Source of the DNA: Candidatus Poseidoniaceae archaeon
Lineage (GTDB): Archaea > Thermoplasmatota > Poseidoniia > Poseidoniales > Poseidoniaceae
Reading direction: 5' to 3'
DNA: 14,111 nt
Assembly (NCBI GenBank): GCA_023254445.1
Contig: JALRLN010000025.1
Coordinates: 1-14,111, forward strand
The notes below the pieces were generated by a model, which saw only the letters and a program-made list of their open reading frames with translations, was not told the origin of the DNA and ran no database searches. Position 1 is the stretch's first letter; each line of letters starts with the position of its first letter. Shown piece by piece: positions 1 through 7,080 of the stretch. Position numbers and translations under genes: made by a program.

Positions 1-789
1 GTCTCAAGCCAACTTGACGTCGACCGCATGGATTACCTCGTCCGCGATCAGGCCAACACGGGTGCGCAGATCGGTGGCTTCGACATCGACCGGGTGCTTC
101 GCGCCCTCCGGATGGCGCCCGAAGGCGGCCTCCGCGCAAAATCGTGGGGTTTGCCGGCCATTGAAGCCTACCTCGTCACGAGGTACCACATGTACCTGCA
201 GGTGTATTTCCACAAGGTGAACATGCTGACGCAGACCTACCTCGTTCGGATGCTGTCCCGTGCCCGCGCGCTGGCCAACGAAGGCAGGCTCGCGCTCTCG
301 TCGGACCTCGAAGCGATGCTGCTGGACGACGCACTTTCCCCCGAACGCTACGCCTCCCTTCACGACGCCCACGTGCTGGTGGCCTTGCCTGCGTGGGCGG
401 CCCACGAGGACGAAGCCTTGCGGTCGGATGCGGTGCGTTTGCTCTCGCGTCGAGACTACCACAAGTCCCTCCGCATCCGCGACCTGACGCGGTCCATGGT
501 CGCCCAGGTCGAAACCGACCTGCGAACGCTGGTGGGCGAATCCGGTTTCGACCCCGCCACGGACGTCATCACGGCGGCCGTCCGCAAGCGCGGGTACCTG
601 CCGTATGAACAAGGCATCCTGCTGGAAGACGGCCGCGACGTGGCCGAACATTCGCCGATCGTCCGGGCCCTGACGCAGGCGGCCGACCGGGCGCTCATCT
701 TCGTCCCCGCAGAGGTGCGGGACGCAGCCGAGGCCCTGGTGCGTGAGCGCGTGATGCCCGGCCAAGCCTCGCTCGACCGCTTCATGTGA
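1..789 (+). CDS. HD-domain phosphohydrolase, COG1078 type (5'-truncated)
   Basis: The frame is open from base 1 and ends with TGA at 787-789, so 262 residues of the C-terminal part are visible and the start lies outside the window. The first visible residues are SSQLDVDRMDYLVRD, followed by TGAQIGGFDIDRVL. This is the family hallmark just after the HD metal site in dGTPase-like COG1078 proteins. A second family-like stretch is AIEAYLVTRYHMYLQVYFHK at about residues 55-74. The rest is helical, as expected for the family's C-terminal region. Members hydrolyse nucleotide phosphates (dNTPs or related nucleotides); the exact substrate here is unknown. The catalytic H...HD residues themselves fall upstream of the window and cannot be checked. 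An internal ATG at base 28 is not the start, because the conserved motif begins before it. The tRNA follows 38 bases later on the same strand. Confidence 0.85.
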   Translation, partial: VSSQLDVDRMDYLVRDQANTGAQIGGFDIDRVLRALRMAPEGGLRAKSWGLPAIEAYLVTRYHMYLQVYFHKVNMLTQTYLVRMLSRARALANEGRLALSSDLEAMLLDDALSPERYASLHDAHVLVALPAWAAHEDEALRSDAVRLLSRRDYHKSLRIRDLTRSMVAQVETDLRTLVGESGFDPATDVITAAVRKRGYLPYEQGILLEDGRDVAEHSPIVRALTQAADRALIFVPAEVRDAAEALVRERVMPGQASLDRFM

Positions 790-827
790 GGCGGCAACCT
801 CTTGACCGTCGCGCCAAAAGGAACGCC

Positions 828-901
828 GGACCCGTAGCTCAGACGGGTAGAGCACCCGGCTCATAACCGGGAGGTCAGGGGTTCGATGCCCTTCGGGTCC
901 A
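828..901 (+). tRNA. tRNA with CAU anticodon (elongator Met, or Ile2)
   Basis: The cloverleaf is complete. The acceptor stem GGACCCG (828-834) pairs with CGGGTCC (894-900), and A901 is the discriminator. The D-stem is GCTC/GAGC. The anticodon stem CCCGG (855-859) pairs with CCGGG (867-871) around the loop CTCATAA, putting anticodon CAT at 862-864. The variable loop is AGGTC. The T-stem AGGGG/CCCTT contains one G-T pair and has the loop TTCGATG. CCA is not encoded, and there is no intron. It is not an initiator tRNA: the first pair is G1-C72, not A1-U72, and the three G-C pairs at 29-31/39-41 are missing. Elongator Met and the agmatidine-modified isoleucine tRNA share this anticodon. I could not separate them from sequence alone, though the CCCGGCTCATAACCGGG arm resembles archaeal elongator Met. 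Confidence 0.96.
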
Positions 902-932
902 CTCAGGCGTCCACATGATGCAACGCTTGGAC

Positions 933-943
933 GATATGGTTAT
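933..943 (+). promoter_or_regulatory. Possible TATA-like element for the surface-gene pair
   Basis: GATATGGTTAT is the only AT-rich run in the 78-base gap between the tRNA and the secreted-protein gene. With the usual archaeal spacing of about 26 bases, transcription would start near 964 and leave a short leader containing the Shine-Dalgarno site at 969-974. The match to a canonical box is weak. Confidence 0.3.
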
Positions 944-968
944 GAGGGTCCGAAGGGACGGAGGAGCC

Positions 969-974
969 GAGGTG
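969..974 (+). promoter_or_regulatory. Shine-Dalgarno site, GAGGTG
   Basis: GAGGTG lies five bases before the ATG at 980. It supports that start over the in-frame ATG at 989-991, three codons further in. Confidence 0.65.
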
Positions 975-979
975 TCCAC

Positions 980-1984
980 ATGAAGTCAATGCGCCGTGTC
1001 GCGTTCCTGCTCGGCCTCTACCTGTGCTCGCTGTTGCTTGTGGCCGTCCCAGCGGCCGCGCAAACGCCGACGGCAGCGGTTTCCATGAGTTGCTCTCCTG
1101 GTGAAGTTCGGGTTGACGTCAAGCCCGGTTCGTCCTACTCGGGGTACACGACCTGCACCGTGACGAACCCCACCGCCTACATCGAGAAGGTCAGCATTCA
1201 GGTGACCTCCGACGGCCTCGCCGTCGCCCACGCCGGTGACGTGTACGTCGGCTCCGGTCAGGACGTCGACTTCCAGGTCGTTGTCCGCGCTGACCCGTAC
1301 ATGCAAATGCAGAGCCGTCAGCTCTCCATCACGGGCACCGTCACCGAGATGAACGGCGTCCCTCCGATCAACGTCGCCTCCTCACAAACCAACGTGATGG
1401 TCAACATCCTGCAGTTCTCGCTGGTTCAGGTCGAAGCCGTTGAGCCCTTTGTGCAACTCATGCCCAAGACGGACAAGAACTTCGAGTTCAAGGTCTACAA
1501 CCTTGGCAACCAAATCGATTTCATGAAGATCGGCATCACCGATGACTCCCGCGAAACGCTCGAAGGCGACGGCTTCACCGTCAACCTGCCCGCGGTGAAG
1601 TCGCAGATTGAGAACAACCCCGCCGGCTCCAAGGTGCGCGTCCTCATCCGCACCCCCAAGGACTGGGGCTGGACCGACCAGTACTACACCCTCAACTTCT
1701 ACGCTGAGTCGGAATTCTCCTGCAAGAACGGCGGTTGCGAGCGTGAATCGCAGATGATCACCATCTACGTCCGCGGTGTCTACCTCCCCGGCTTCGAGAT
1801 GATCCCCACCGTGTCGATGCTTGCCCTCGCTGCTGCGGTGGCTGGACGAGGCCTCCTGCGTGAGGACGAAGAAGGCGAGACCGTCCTTCGTGACGCAGCC
1901 CCGGCCTCTGACCGGCACGTGGCAACCGGCCCTGTTCCGCGCCCTTGGTGGCGTCGGCTTCATATGTCGATGGACGGCAGATGA
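980..1984 (+). CDS. Secreted surface protein with PGF-CTERM-like C-terminal signal
   Basis: This 334-residue protein has no function I recognise. Residues 1-27 form a classic Sec signal peptide: basic MKSMRR, a hydrophobic core at 7-23, and AAA before Q28. The mature part is rich in beta-prone Ser, Thr and Val. It resembles tandem Ig-like or NEW3-type domains, with phrases such as TCTVTNPT and FKVYNLGNQ at the usual strand positions. Near the C-terminus, residues 270-293 begin with PGFE and run into a hydrophobic stretch ending in GRGLLRED. That layout matches PGF-CTERM sorting signals, which archaeosortase ArtA processes for lipid anchoring in euryarchaea. Oddly, 36 further residues rich in Arg and Pro follow; such signals normally end within a few residues of the basic patch. 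The start is supported by GAGGTG five bases upstream. The next gene starts 15 bases after the stop, so the two are probably co-transcribed. I see no N-X-S/T sequon in the protein. Confidence 0.85.
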   Translation: MKSMRRVAFLLGLYLCSLLLVAVPAAAQTPTAAVSMSCSPGEVRVDVKPGSSYSGYTTCTVTNPTAYIEKVSIQVTSDGLAVAHAGDVYVGSGQDVDFQVVVRADPYMQMQSRQLSITGTVTEMNGVPPINVASSQTNVMVNILQFSLVQVEAVEPFVQLMPKTDKNFEFKVYNLGNQIDFMKIGITDDSRETLEGDGFTVNLPAVKSQIENNPAGSKVRVLIRTPKDWGWTDQYYTLNFYAESEFSCKNGGCERESQMITIYVRGVYLPGFEMIPTVSMLALAAAVAGRGLLREDEEGETVLRDAAPASDRHVATGPVPRPWWRRLHMSMDGR

Positions 1985-1988
1985 ATAC

Positions 1989-1993
1989 GAGGT
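1989..1993 (+). promoter_or_regulatory. Shine-Dalgarno site, GAGGT
   Basis: GAGGT sits in the 15-base gap between the two surface genes, six bases before the ATG at 2000. It fixes that start and supports translation from a shared transcript. Confidence 0.65.
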
Positions 1994-1999
1994 CACAGC

Positions 2000-3238
2000 A
2001 TGAGCGGACTCCTCGACAAGGCAAACACGGCTTCGCAAGCGAACGACGAAGCGGCTGCGGCTGCACCTGCTCCGGTGAAGGCGGAGCCTGCTGCGGCAAC
2101 ACCCACGGCGGCTGCACCTGCTGCTGCACCCGGCGACAGCAGCCTCCCGACCATCCTGTCCACCGTGGGTGGCGTCGGATTCTTTGTCGGCCTGTTGCTG
2201 GCCTTGCAGGGAGGCTTTGTCCCCTTCTACATCTCGTGGGCGGTGCTGTTCGGTGCTGCTGGTGCAATCATCATGAGCGACAAGGTTCAGGGCGAGGTCA
2301 ACACAGCAAAAGCGGGTGGTGCGGTCGCTGTTGCGCTGATGATCGCCCTCGTTCCCTTCCTCGCGGGGGCCCTTGGGCCGAGCAGCGATTCCCTTGTGAT
2401 CTCCGAATTCAGCCTGGACGAAGACAACGACCGGCTCTCCTTCAAGGTCCGTGGGAGTTTCAACGAGGCCACGGTCAACATTGAGACCTCGCCCATGTGC
2501 GACGGTTCCGAAGGCGTGGAAACGGTCTGGGAGGAAACGGTCACGTCCAACGGCGACTTCGTCACGGTCAAGCCCATGCTCGAGGACTTTTACTGCGGCA
2601 ACGCCTACGACGCACAGAACAACGTGCTTCGCACCTACACGATCTTTGCCAGCGATGGCGACCTCGAAGACACCTTCGAACTGGACGCAGCCGACATGAC
2701 CCGGTCCCCCCTTGACAGCGGCGTCAAGATTGCACCCGTGTTCAAGACGACCACGTCCAACCAACAGACAACGACCTCCTTCGAGGGCATCACGATTGAC
2801 GTCATGGTTGGCCTGCTTCCGTCCGCGCACAGCCACATCGAGGGGGCCGACCACACCCCATCAAGCGACCTTCGCACGGTGAGCGGGGACTACACCATCA
2901 CCCTGAACGTGAAGAAAGGCGCCAGCACGGTCTGGAGTCACCCCGTCATCACGGTCGACGGCTTGAGCGCGACCTGGTCCTCGCAGGTCTCCGGAGGCAA
3001 GAGCGGGGACACGAACGGATGGATCAGCCTCAGCGGCACAACGCAGGGTGACCTGCAGGAATACGTCGACAAGTCGGACCTCAATTATGAGAACGGTGAC
3101 TACACCTTCGAAGTGGTCCTTGACATGGGCCTCAGCAGCGGTGGCGTGGTCCTGACGGACGATGACGTCTGTTGGGACCTTGACTTCGAGGACAACAGCG
3201 GCAATTACAACTCCGGGTGGAGCGCTGACGTCTGCTGA
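2000..3238 (+). CDS. Three-helix membrane protein with large extracytoplasmic domain
   Basis: This 412-residue protein has no family I recognise. It opens with a short MSGLLDKA segment and an Ala/Pro-rich, low-complexity linker (about residues 18-46) that should lie in the cytoplasm. Three hydrophobic helices follow at about 51-70, 74-92 and 106-127. With three crossings and a cytoplasmic N-terminus, the remaining ~285 residues would face outward. That part is acidic and beta-prone, with two apparent halves (about 131-235 and 240-412). It has exactly four cysteines, C167, C199, C391 and C412, and C412 is the last residue; two disulfides are plausible. No N-X-S/T sequon is present. It follows the PGF-type secreted protein by 15 bases and is probably in the same operon, suggesting a partner in an envelope structure. 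Its stop codon is one base from the stop of the opposing gene. Confidence 0.85.
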   Translation: MSGLLDKANTASQANDEAAAAAPAPVKAEPAAATPTAAAPAAAPGDSSLPTILSTVGGVGFFVGLLLALQGGFVPFYISWAVLFGAAGAIIMSDKVQGEVNTAKAGGAVAVALMIALVPFLAGALGPSSDSLVISEFSLDEDNDRLSFKVRGSFNEATVNIETSPMCDGSEGVETVWEETVTSNGDFVTVKPMLEDFYCGNAYDAQNNVLRTYTIFASDGDLEDTFELDAADMTRSPLDSGVKIAPVFKTTTSNQQTTTSFEGITIDVMVGLLPSAHSHIEGADHTPSSDLRTVSGDYTITLNVKKGASTVWSHPVITVDGLSATWSSQVSGGKSGDTNGWISLSGTTQGDLQEYVDKSDLNYENGDYTFEVVLDMGLSSGGVVLTDDDVCWDLDFEDNSGNYNSGWSADVC

Positions 3239-3239
3239 T

Positions 3240-4994
3240 TCAGGCCTCGTCCCACGGCGCCGTTTCCGACTCCTCGGGCCCTTCGGTTGCTGCTTCGGTG
3301 TCCATGGGCTCAGGCACCCTTGGAACGTCATCCTCGTCGTAGGCCTTGGCCGCACCCGATGCACCAGCAGCACGGGCGATGCCCGCGGCCCCGAGGAACA
3401 GGATGACGAGCGCGATGCCGATGGTCGCAAAGGGCGTGGAGGAGGTCTCCTCTTGGTCGGTGAAGGACACCTCGACGGACGACGTGGCACCGCCCGGGGC
3501 CACAAGGTCCTCCAGCGACTCAAGGTTGGTTCCGGTGAGGTCCAGCACACCACAGGTCAGGGCATGGCTTCCGGCCACGGAGCGCCACGTCAGGGGGATC
3601 TGCACCTCTTGCTCGGGGTCGAGGCCACCGTAGGTGGCCAGTTGGATGTAGCCTGGAGAGGTGTCTGCGGCTTCGCCGTCGACGGTGCACTCAAGCACCG
3701 GGCTGTCGGCGCGTACGGGGCCTTCGTTGACCACGGTCAACATCACACCAAGGCTGACGTTCGCGTCTCCGGTGCGCGCTTCGGGCTCCACGGCGACGAC
3801 ACGAATGGCCGGCAGTTCGAGGTCAAGCTGCACCGACGTGCTCCACGGAGCTGGGACGCTTGTGCTGTAGGTTCCCCAGCCCGTGACGGCGGAGACGGTC
3901 CACGTGCCCGATTCGCTGCCGTAGACGCCGCTTCCGTCCATCCATTCCACGATAAGGTTGGATTCGACATCGCTGAAATCAGCGACATGCGCGCCCTCGG
4001 TCTCGATGGCGAACGCGTTTGGCGATTTGCTGCCGAGGTAGCCAAGGTCCGCCCCCGCAATCAGGGCCCCGGGCATGTTGGTCCGGACCTCTCGGCTGGA
4101 GAGCCTACGGATCCAGTTGTCCGTCCATCCGCCGGTGCCCACGTTGTTCTCGTACACGAGGTCGGCGTCGTCCACCGCCACGATGTCTTCGTCCGTGCGG
4201 CTGCCCAACACGGTGGAATCACGCACGGTCATGGAACCGGCGTCGGCCACCATCACGGGGGCGCTTCCAACCAATTGACTGGTTTCGACCACACAGGTGC
4301 CGTTGCAGCGCAGGTCCGCGCCCAAGAGGCTCGCTTCGGTCATGTCGAGGCGGCCGTTCACCTCGAGGGTGAAGGCGGCCTCGCCCCAGGTCAGGACGAG
4401 TCCCTCGCCCTCCATGTCCCACGCTTCCACGACGCGTTGGTTGGCCGACGCGTCCACGAGTTCAATGCGTTCTGGTCCAAAGGGGAAGGGGTGGAGGTGG
4501 GTCACGTTCAGCACGACGGTGCTCGCGCTCCCATCGAGGTCGATTTGCAGGTCCACGTGCTCCCCTTCTGGGCTGCTCGCCGCTGTTCCACCGTCCAGGC
4601 TGATGTTCAACTGCTCGTTGCCGGTCAAGGCTTCGTGCATCACCACGCGAACCGTCGTGCTGCCGCTCAACCCGTCCACGGGAAGCAGGATCGACGAGGC
4701 CATGCCGCTGAAGGACATGAAGGCCGAGACGCGTTCGCCTTCGAGGTGCCCAGCATCGATCCGCAAGGTGGCACCTTCGTCCACCGTGACGGTGGCGCCG
4801 AGGGGGAGGGAGGCCATGGCACTGAGCGTCAAGGTGGCACCGTTGGTGACCGTGATGCCACCGGAATAGATGGTGTCCTCGTCAACCGTGGTGTCAACGT
4901 CGATGACCGTGTGGTCAACGGGGTCCTCGGCCGAAGCGGATGGGACGTTCATCAGGAGCAAAACGAGGACAAGCGCCGAGGCGGTTCGCTGCAT
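3240..4994 (-). CDS. Signal-peptide, single-anchor surface protein (beta-helix/CARDB-like)
   Basis: This is a 584-residue predicted type I membrane protein. I chose the ATG at 4994-4992 because it gives a textbook signal peptide: MQRT, hydrophobic ASALVLVLLLM, and SASA before E23. The frame is open further upstream to 5174, but that stretch is Arg/Pro-rich and overlaps the end of carS. Residues about 30-90 contain short repeating strands (GGITVTNGATLTL, GATVTVDEGATLRI) typical of right-handed beta-helix surface proteins. The middle, to about 390, is less clear. A stretch around 415-510 (VTVVNEGP-like patterns, two cysteines) resembles a CARDB/adhesin-type Ig fold. A transmembrane helix at about 521-541 and a short acidic cytoplasmic tail close the protein. 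It has four N-X-S/T sequons, so it could be a substrate of the nearby AglB. It lies 41 bases downstream of carS on the same strand. The exact function is unknown. Confidence 0.85.
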   Translation of the reverse strand: MQRTASALVLVLLLMNVPSASAEDPVDHTVIDVDTTVDEDTIYSGGITVTNGATLTLSAMASLPLGATVTVDEGATLRIDAGHLEGERVSAFMSFSGMASSILLPVDGLSGSTTVRVVMHEALTGNEQLNISLDGGTAASSPEGEHVDLQIDLDGSASTVVLNVTHLHPFPFGPERIELVDASANQRVVEAWDMEGEGLVLTWGEAAFTLEVNGRLDMTEASLLGADLRCNGTCVVETSQLVGSAPVMVADAGSMTVRDSTVLGSRTDEDIVAVDDADLVYENNVGTGGWTDNWIRRLSSREVRTNMPGALIAGADLGYLGSKSPNAFAIETEGAHVADFSDVESNLIVEWMDGSGVYGSESGTWTVSAVTGWGTYSTSVPAPWSTSVQLDLELPAIRVVAVEPEARTGDANVSLGVMLTVVNEGPVRADSPVLECTVDGEAADTSPGYIQLATYGGLDPEQEVQIPLTWRSVAGSHALTCGVLDLTGTNLESLEDLVAPGGATSSVEVSFTDQEETSSTPFATIGIALVILFLGAAGIARAAGASGAAKAYDEDDVPRVPEPMDTEAATEGPEESETAPWDEA

Positions 4995-5035
4995 GGTGAC
5001 CACTACGAACGGCGCCACATGAAGGTCCCGCCGGC

Positions 5036-5671
5036 TCAGTACGGGACGTCCTTCCATCCGAGGGCGTATCCAAGGAGGTTGAAGGACCGGTGGAGCACGG
5101 GCGTGGCCACAAGCACGAGCAGCATGCCCGGCCACAACATCGCCTCCCCGTGGATGCCGGGGAGGAGCAGCCATCCAAGCAGGAACACCGCCATCGCAAA
5201 GGGGAGGGTGTCCAGCAAGGGGGCCTTTGATGACACGTCACCTTCGCGCTTCAGGCCGCGGCGTCGCTTGAGAAAGGATCCGGTCATGTCCCCGAGCAGC
5301 GAGAAGAAACCGAGGGCCGTCCCCGTCGCGAAGGCCATCCTGGCCCTCGATGTTGCCCAGTCATGCCCCGTGAGGGGGTCCACGAACACGGTGCAGTCCT
5401 CCGAGGTGCTGACCACGGAGGCCATGGCCATCATGAGCAGGCCGGACGTCAGGCTTCCACCGATGAGCCCGTTCCACGTTTTGCCGTCGCCAAGGATGCG
5501 GTGGCCGTCCCACGCGGTCCGTCCACCGTCGATGGGCCATGGCCCGTAGCCGGTTTTCGGCAACCATTTCCCCCACATCATGGCGAAGGTGTTCACAAGG
5601 AACCCCGGGAGGTACAGCCACAACACCATCAGGGCGAGCGCGCTCAATGCCATGCCCTCGCAGGTGGCCAT
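5036..5671 (-). CDS. carS: CDP-archaeol synthase
   Basis: CarS transfers a cytidylyl group from CTP to 2,3-di-O-geranylgeranylglyceryl phosphate, giving CDP-archaeol, the activated precursor of archaeal polar lipids, in the membrane. The 211-residue length is normal for DUF46/CarS. Family motifs are clear: PIDGGRTAWDGHRILGDGKT at about residues 46-65, then WNGLIGG, LLGDMTGSFLKRR at 125-137, KREGDVSSKAPLLD at 141-154, and five hydrophobic helices spread over the protein. I chose the ATG at 5671-5669 because GGAGGTA (5687-5681) lies nine bases upstream; the ATG six codons further in lacks such a site. The frame stays open far upstream into purD, but that part is antisense shadow. The surface-protein gene follows 41 bases downstream, and purD diverges from it. 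The assignment is firm. Confidence 0.95.
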   Translation of the reverse strand: MATCEGMALSALALMVLWLYLPGFLVNTFAMMWGKWLPKTGYGPWPIDGGRTAWDGHRILGDGKTWNGLIGGSLTSGLLMMAMASVVSTSEDCTVFVDPLTGHDWATSRARMAFATGTALGFFSLLGDMTGSFLKRRRGLKREGDVSSKAPLLDTLPFAMAVFLLGWLLLPGIHGEAMLWPGMLLVLVATPVLHRSFNLLGYALGWKDVPY

Positions 5672-5680
5672 GGGCCGACT

Positions 5681-5687
5681 TACCTCC
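5681..5687 (-). promoter_or_regulatory. Shine-Dalgarno site of carS, GGAGGTA
   Basis: This is a near-perfect GGAGGT match on the minus strand, nine bases before the carS ATG at 5671. It decides the start codon. Confidence 0.75.
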
Positions 5688-5720
5688 CCCGGCCCATGAA
5701 GGTGCGCGCTCGACGGTGTG

Positions 5721-5727
5721 CTTATTG
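5721..5727 (+). promoter_or_regulatory. Putative TATA-like box of purD (leaderless spacing)
   Basis: TTATT at 5722-5726 is the only AT-rich core in the 78-base divergent spacer. Its centre is 26 bases upstream of the purD ATG at 5750, which is the usual archaeal distance from TATA box to transcription start. purD may therefore be read from a leaderless mRNA. The purine run AGGAAG ends only one base before the ATG, too close for a good Shine-Dalgarno site. Confidence 0.4.
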
Positions 5728-5749
5728 GCCGACGCTTCAGGCAGGAAGC

Positions 5750-7039
5750 ATGGAGCCGGTCACGGTCCTGTTGATCGGCTCGGGAGGGCGAGAACACGCG
5801 ATGGCCTTGGCCTTGTGCCGTGACCCCCGGGTTGTGCTTCACACCGCGCCTGGTAACCCCGGGACGGCGCAACTCGGCACCAACCATCCCGTTGGGGCGG
5901 CGGACCTTGACGGCCTGCTTCAGTTGGCGGAAGACCTGAACGCGAACCTCGTCGTGGTCGGTCCCGAGGCCCCCTTGTGCGCTGGCTTGGCCGATGCGCT
6001 CGCTCCCCGACCCTGTTTTGGGCCCGTGCAGGCCCACGCCATGCTTGAGGGCTCCAAGGCCTTCGCCAAGGCCGCCATGGAGGCCGCAGGCGTGCCGACC
6101 GCGGGCCATCGGCGCGTGAAGCGAAGCATGGACCTCGACGACGCCCTCGACGCGTTTAGCGGGCGTCCTTGGGTGATCAAGCGGGACGTGCTCGCGGGAG
6201 GGAAGGGCGTGCTCGTGACGGACGACCGCGACAAAGCAGAGGCCTTCGCGTTGTCTGCGATCACCACGGACGGAGAGGTCCTCATCGAAGCCTTCCTGGA
6301 GGGCGAAGAAGCCAGCATGTTGGTGCTTATGGACGCCTCGGGATACCGGTGCCTACCTGCAAGCCAAGACCACAAGCGTGTCGGTGAGCACGACCAAGGT
6401 CCAAACACGGGCGGCATGGGGGCCTACTGCCCTGCACCCGTTGTGACCGCGGCGGTGCAGAAGAAAGTGGAAAGCCGTATTGTAAAGCCAATGCACACGC
6501 ACCTATGTTCGGGCGAGGTGCCCTACAGGGGTGTGCTTTACGTCGGTTTGATGATCGACAGCAAGGGCGACCCCTACGTTGTTGAATTCAACGTCCGATT
6601 TGGCGACCCTGAATGCCAGGTCACCATGCCCCTGCTCGGGGACGACGCTTACACGTGGTTTGAGGCCGTCAGCCGGGACGCGCTGGCCTCCGTGGACCTC
6701 CCGCTGGTGGAGGCGTCCCTGCTCACGGTGGTCCTCGCCAGCGAAGGCTACCCGTCGTCCCCGGTCACCGGTCGGGCCATCGAGGGCTTGGCCATGACCT
6801 CCCCACCGTCGACCGAGCCCAGCACCGCGTGGGTGAACATCGCAGGCGTTCGTTGCGAGGACGACGGGAGCCTGACCTCGAGCGGAGGTCGTGTTCTCAG
6901 CGTGACCGGCATGGGGGCAAGCCTTCAGGAGGCGGCGGACCTCGCCTACGGGCGCCTGTCAACCCTCGACCTGCTGGGGGGTCACCACCGGCGTGACATT
7001 GGCGCACGGGCGGGCGTCACCCATCCGCACATCGAATGA
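5750..7039 (+). CDS. purD: Phosphoribosylamine-glycine ligase (GAR synthetase)
   Basis: PurD joins phosphoribosylamine and glycine with ATP to make GAR, the second step of de novo purine synthesis, in the cytosol. At 429 residues it has the usual family length. The N-terminal domain carries GSGGREHA (10-17), the NPGT loop and VVVGPEAPL. The ATP-grasp region has LEGSKAFAK, WVIKRDVLAGGKGV with the nucleotide-binding K144, IEAFLEGEEAS, and DHKRVGEHDQGPNTGGMGAY. The metal-binding stretch VEFNVRFGDPE includes E279, N281 and R283. Many bacterial PurDs have KADGLAAGKGV where this protein has KRDVLAGGKGV, a lineage-type variation that keeps the glycine loop. I chose the ATG at 5750 because it places GSGGREHA at the normal distance from the N-terminus; an upstream in-frame ATG at 5363 would add sequence antisense to carS. 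The gene diverges from carS and is followed directly by a hairpin. Confidence 0.97.
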   Translation: MEPVTVLLIGSGGREHAMALALCRDPRVVLHTAPGNPGTAQLGTNHPVGAADLDGLLQLAEDLNANLVVVGPEAPLCAGLADALAPRPCFGPVQAHAMLEGSKAFAKAAMEAAGVPTAGHRRVKRSMDLDDALDAFSGRPWVIKRDVLAGGKGVLVTDDRDKAEAFALSAITTDGEVLIEAFLEGEEASMLVLMDASGYRCLPASQDHKRVGEHDQGPNTGGMGAYCPAPVVTAAVQKKVESRIVKPMHTHLCSGEVPYRGVLYVGLMIDSKGDPYVVEFNVRFGDPECQVTMPLLGDDAYTWFEAVSRDALASVDLPLVEASLLTVVLASEGYPSSPVTGRAIEGLAMTSPPSTEPSTAWVNIAGVRCEDDGSLTSSGGRVLSVTGMGASLQEAADLAYGRLSTLDLLGGHHRRDIGARAGVTHPHIE

Positions 7040-7040
7040 G

Positions 7041-7074
7041 GGACGTCTCCGCCACGGTGGCGGGAGGGGCGTCC
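7041..7074 (+). terminator. Strong hairpin just after purD (possible terminator or attenuator)
   Basis: The inverted repeat begins two bases after the purD stop. GGACG (7041-7045) pairs with CGTCC (7070-7074). The inner arm CTCCGCCA (7047-7054) pairs with TGGCGG plus AG (7058-7066, with G7064 bulged) around the loop CGG. About 14 pairs form, with small bulges. No U-tract follows, so it is not a canonical intrinsic terminator. It could be an mRNA 3' stabiliser, or it could keep purD transcription out of the aglB promoter 8 bases downstream. The pairing is seen; the role is inferred. Confidence 0.45.
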
Positions 7075-7080
7075 GTGACG

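Noticed and set aside
4..864. Long minus-strand open frame opposite the HD-domain gene
   Set aside because: It is antisense to a clearly conserved family, runs into the tRNA, and has no recognisable motif. Open antisense frames are common in GC-rich DNA.
828..901. Initiator tRNA-Met
   Set aside because: G1-C72 instead of A1-U72, and no run of three G-C pairs at 29-31/39-41.
1382..2854. 490-codon minus-strand open frame across the two surface genes
   Set aside because: It spans the gene boundary, contains low-complexity Arg/Ser/Gly text, and opposes genes with a signal peptide, membrane helices and Shine-Dalgarno sites.
4995..5174. Upstream extension of the minus-strand surface protein
   Set aside because: It would overlap the carS 3' end and bury the signal peptide 60 residues inside the protein.
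3162..5549. 795-codon plus-strand open frame
   Set aside because: It is antisense to carS and the minus-strand surface protein, which carry real motifs, a signal peptide and an anchor. Its own translation is His/Gly/Arg-rich with no motif.
5363..5749. Upstream in-frame start for purD
   Set aside because: The added 129 residues are antisense to carS and have no PurD homology. The ATG at 5750 gives a normal N-terminus and length.
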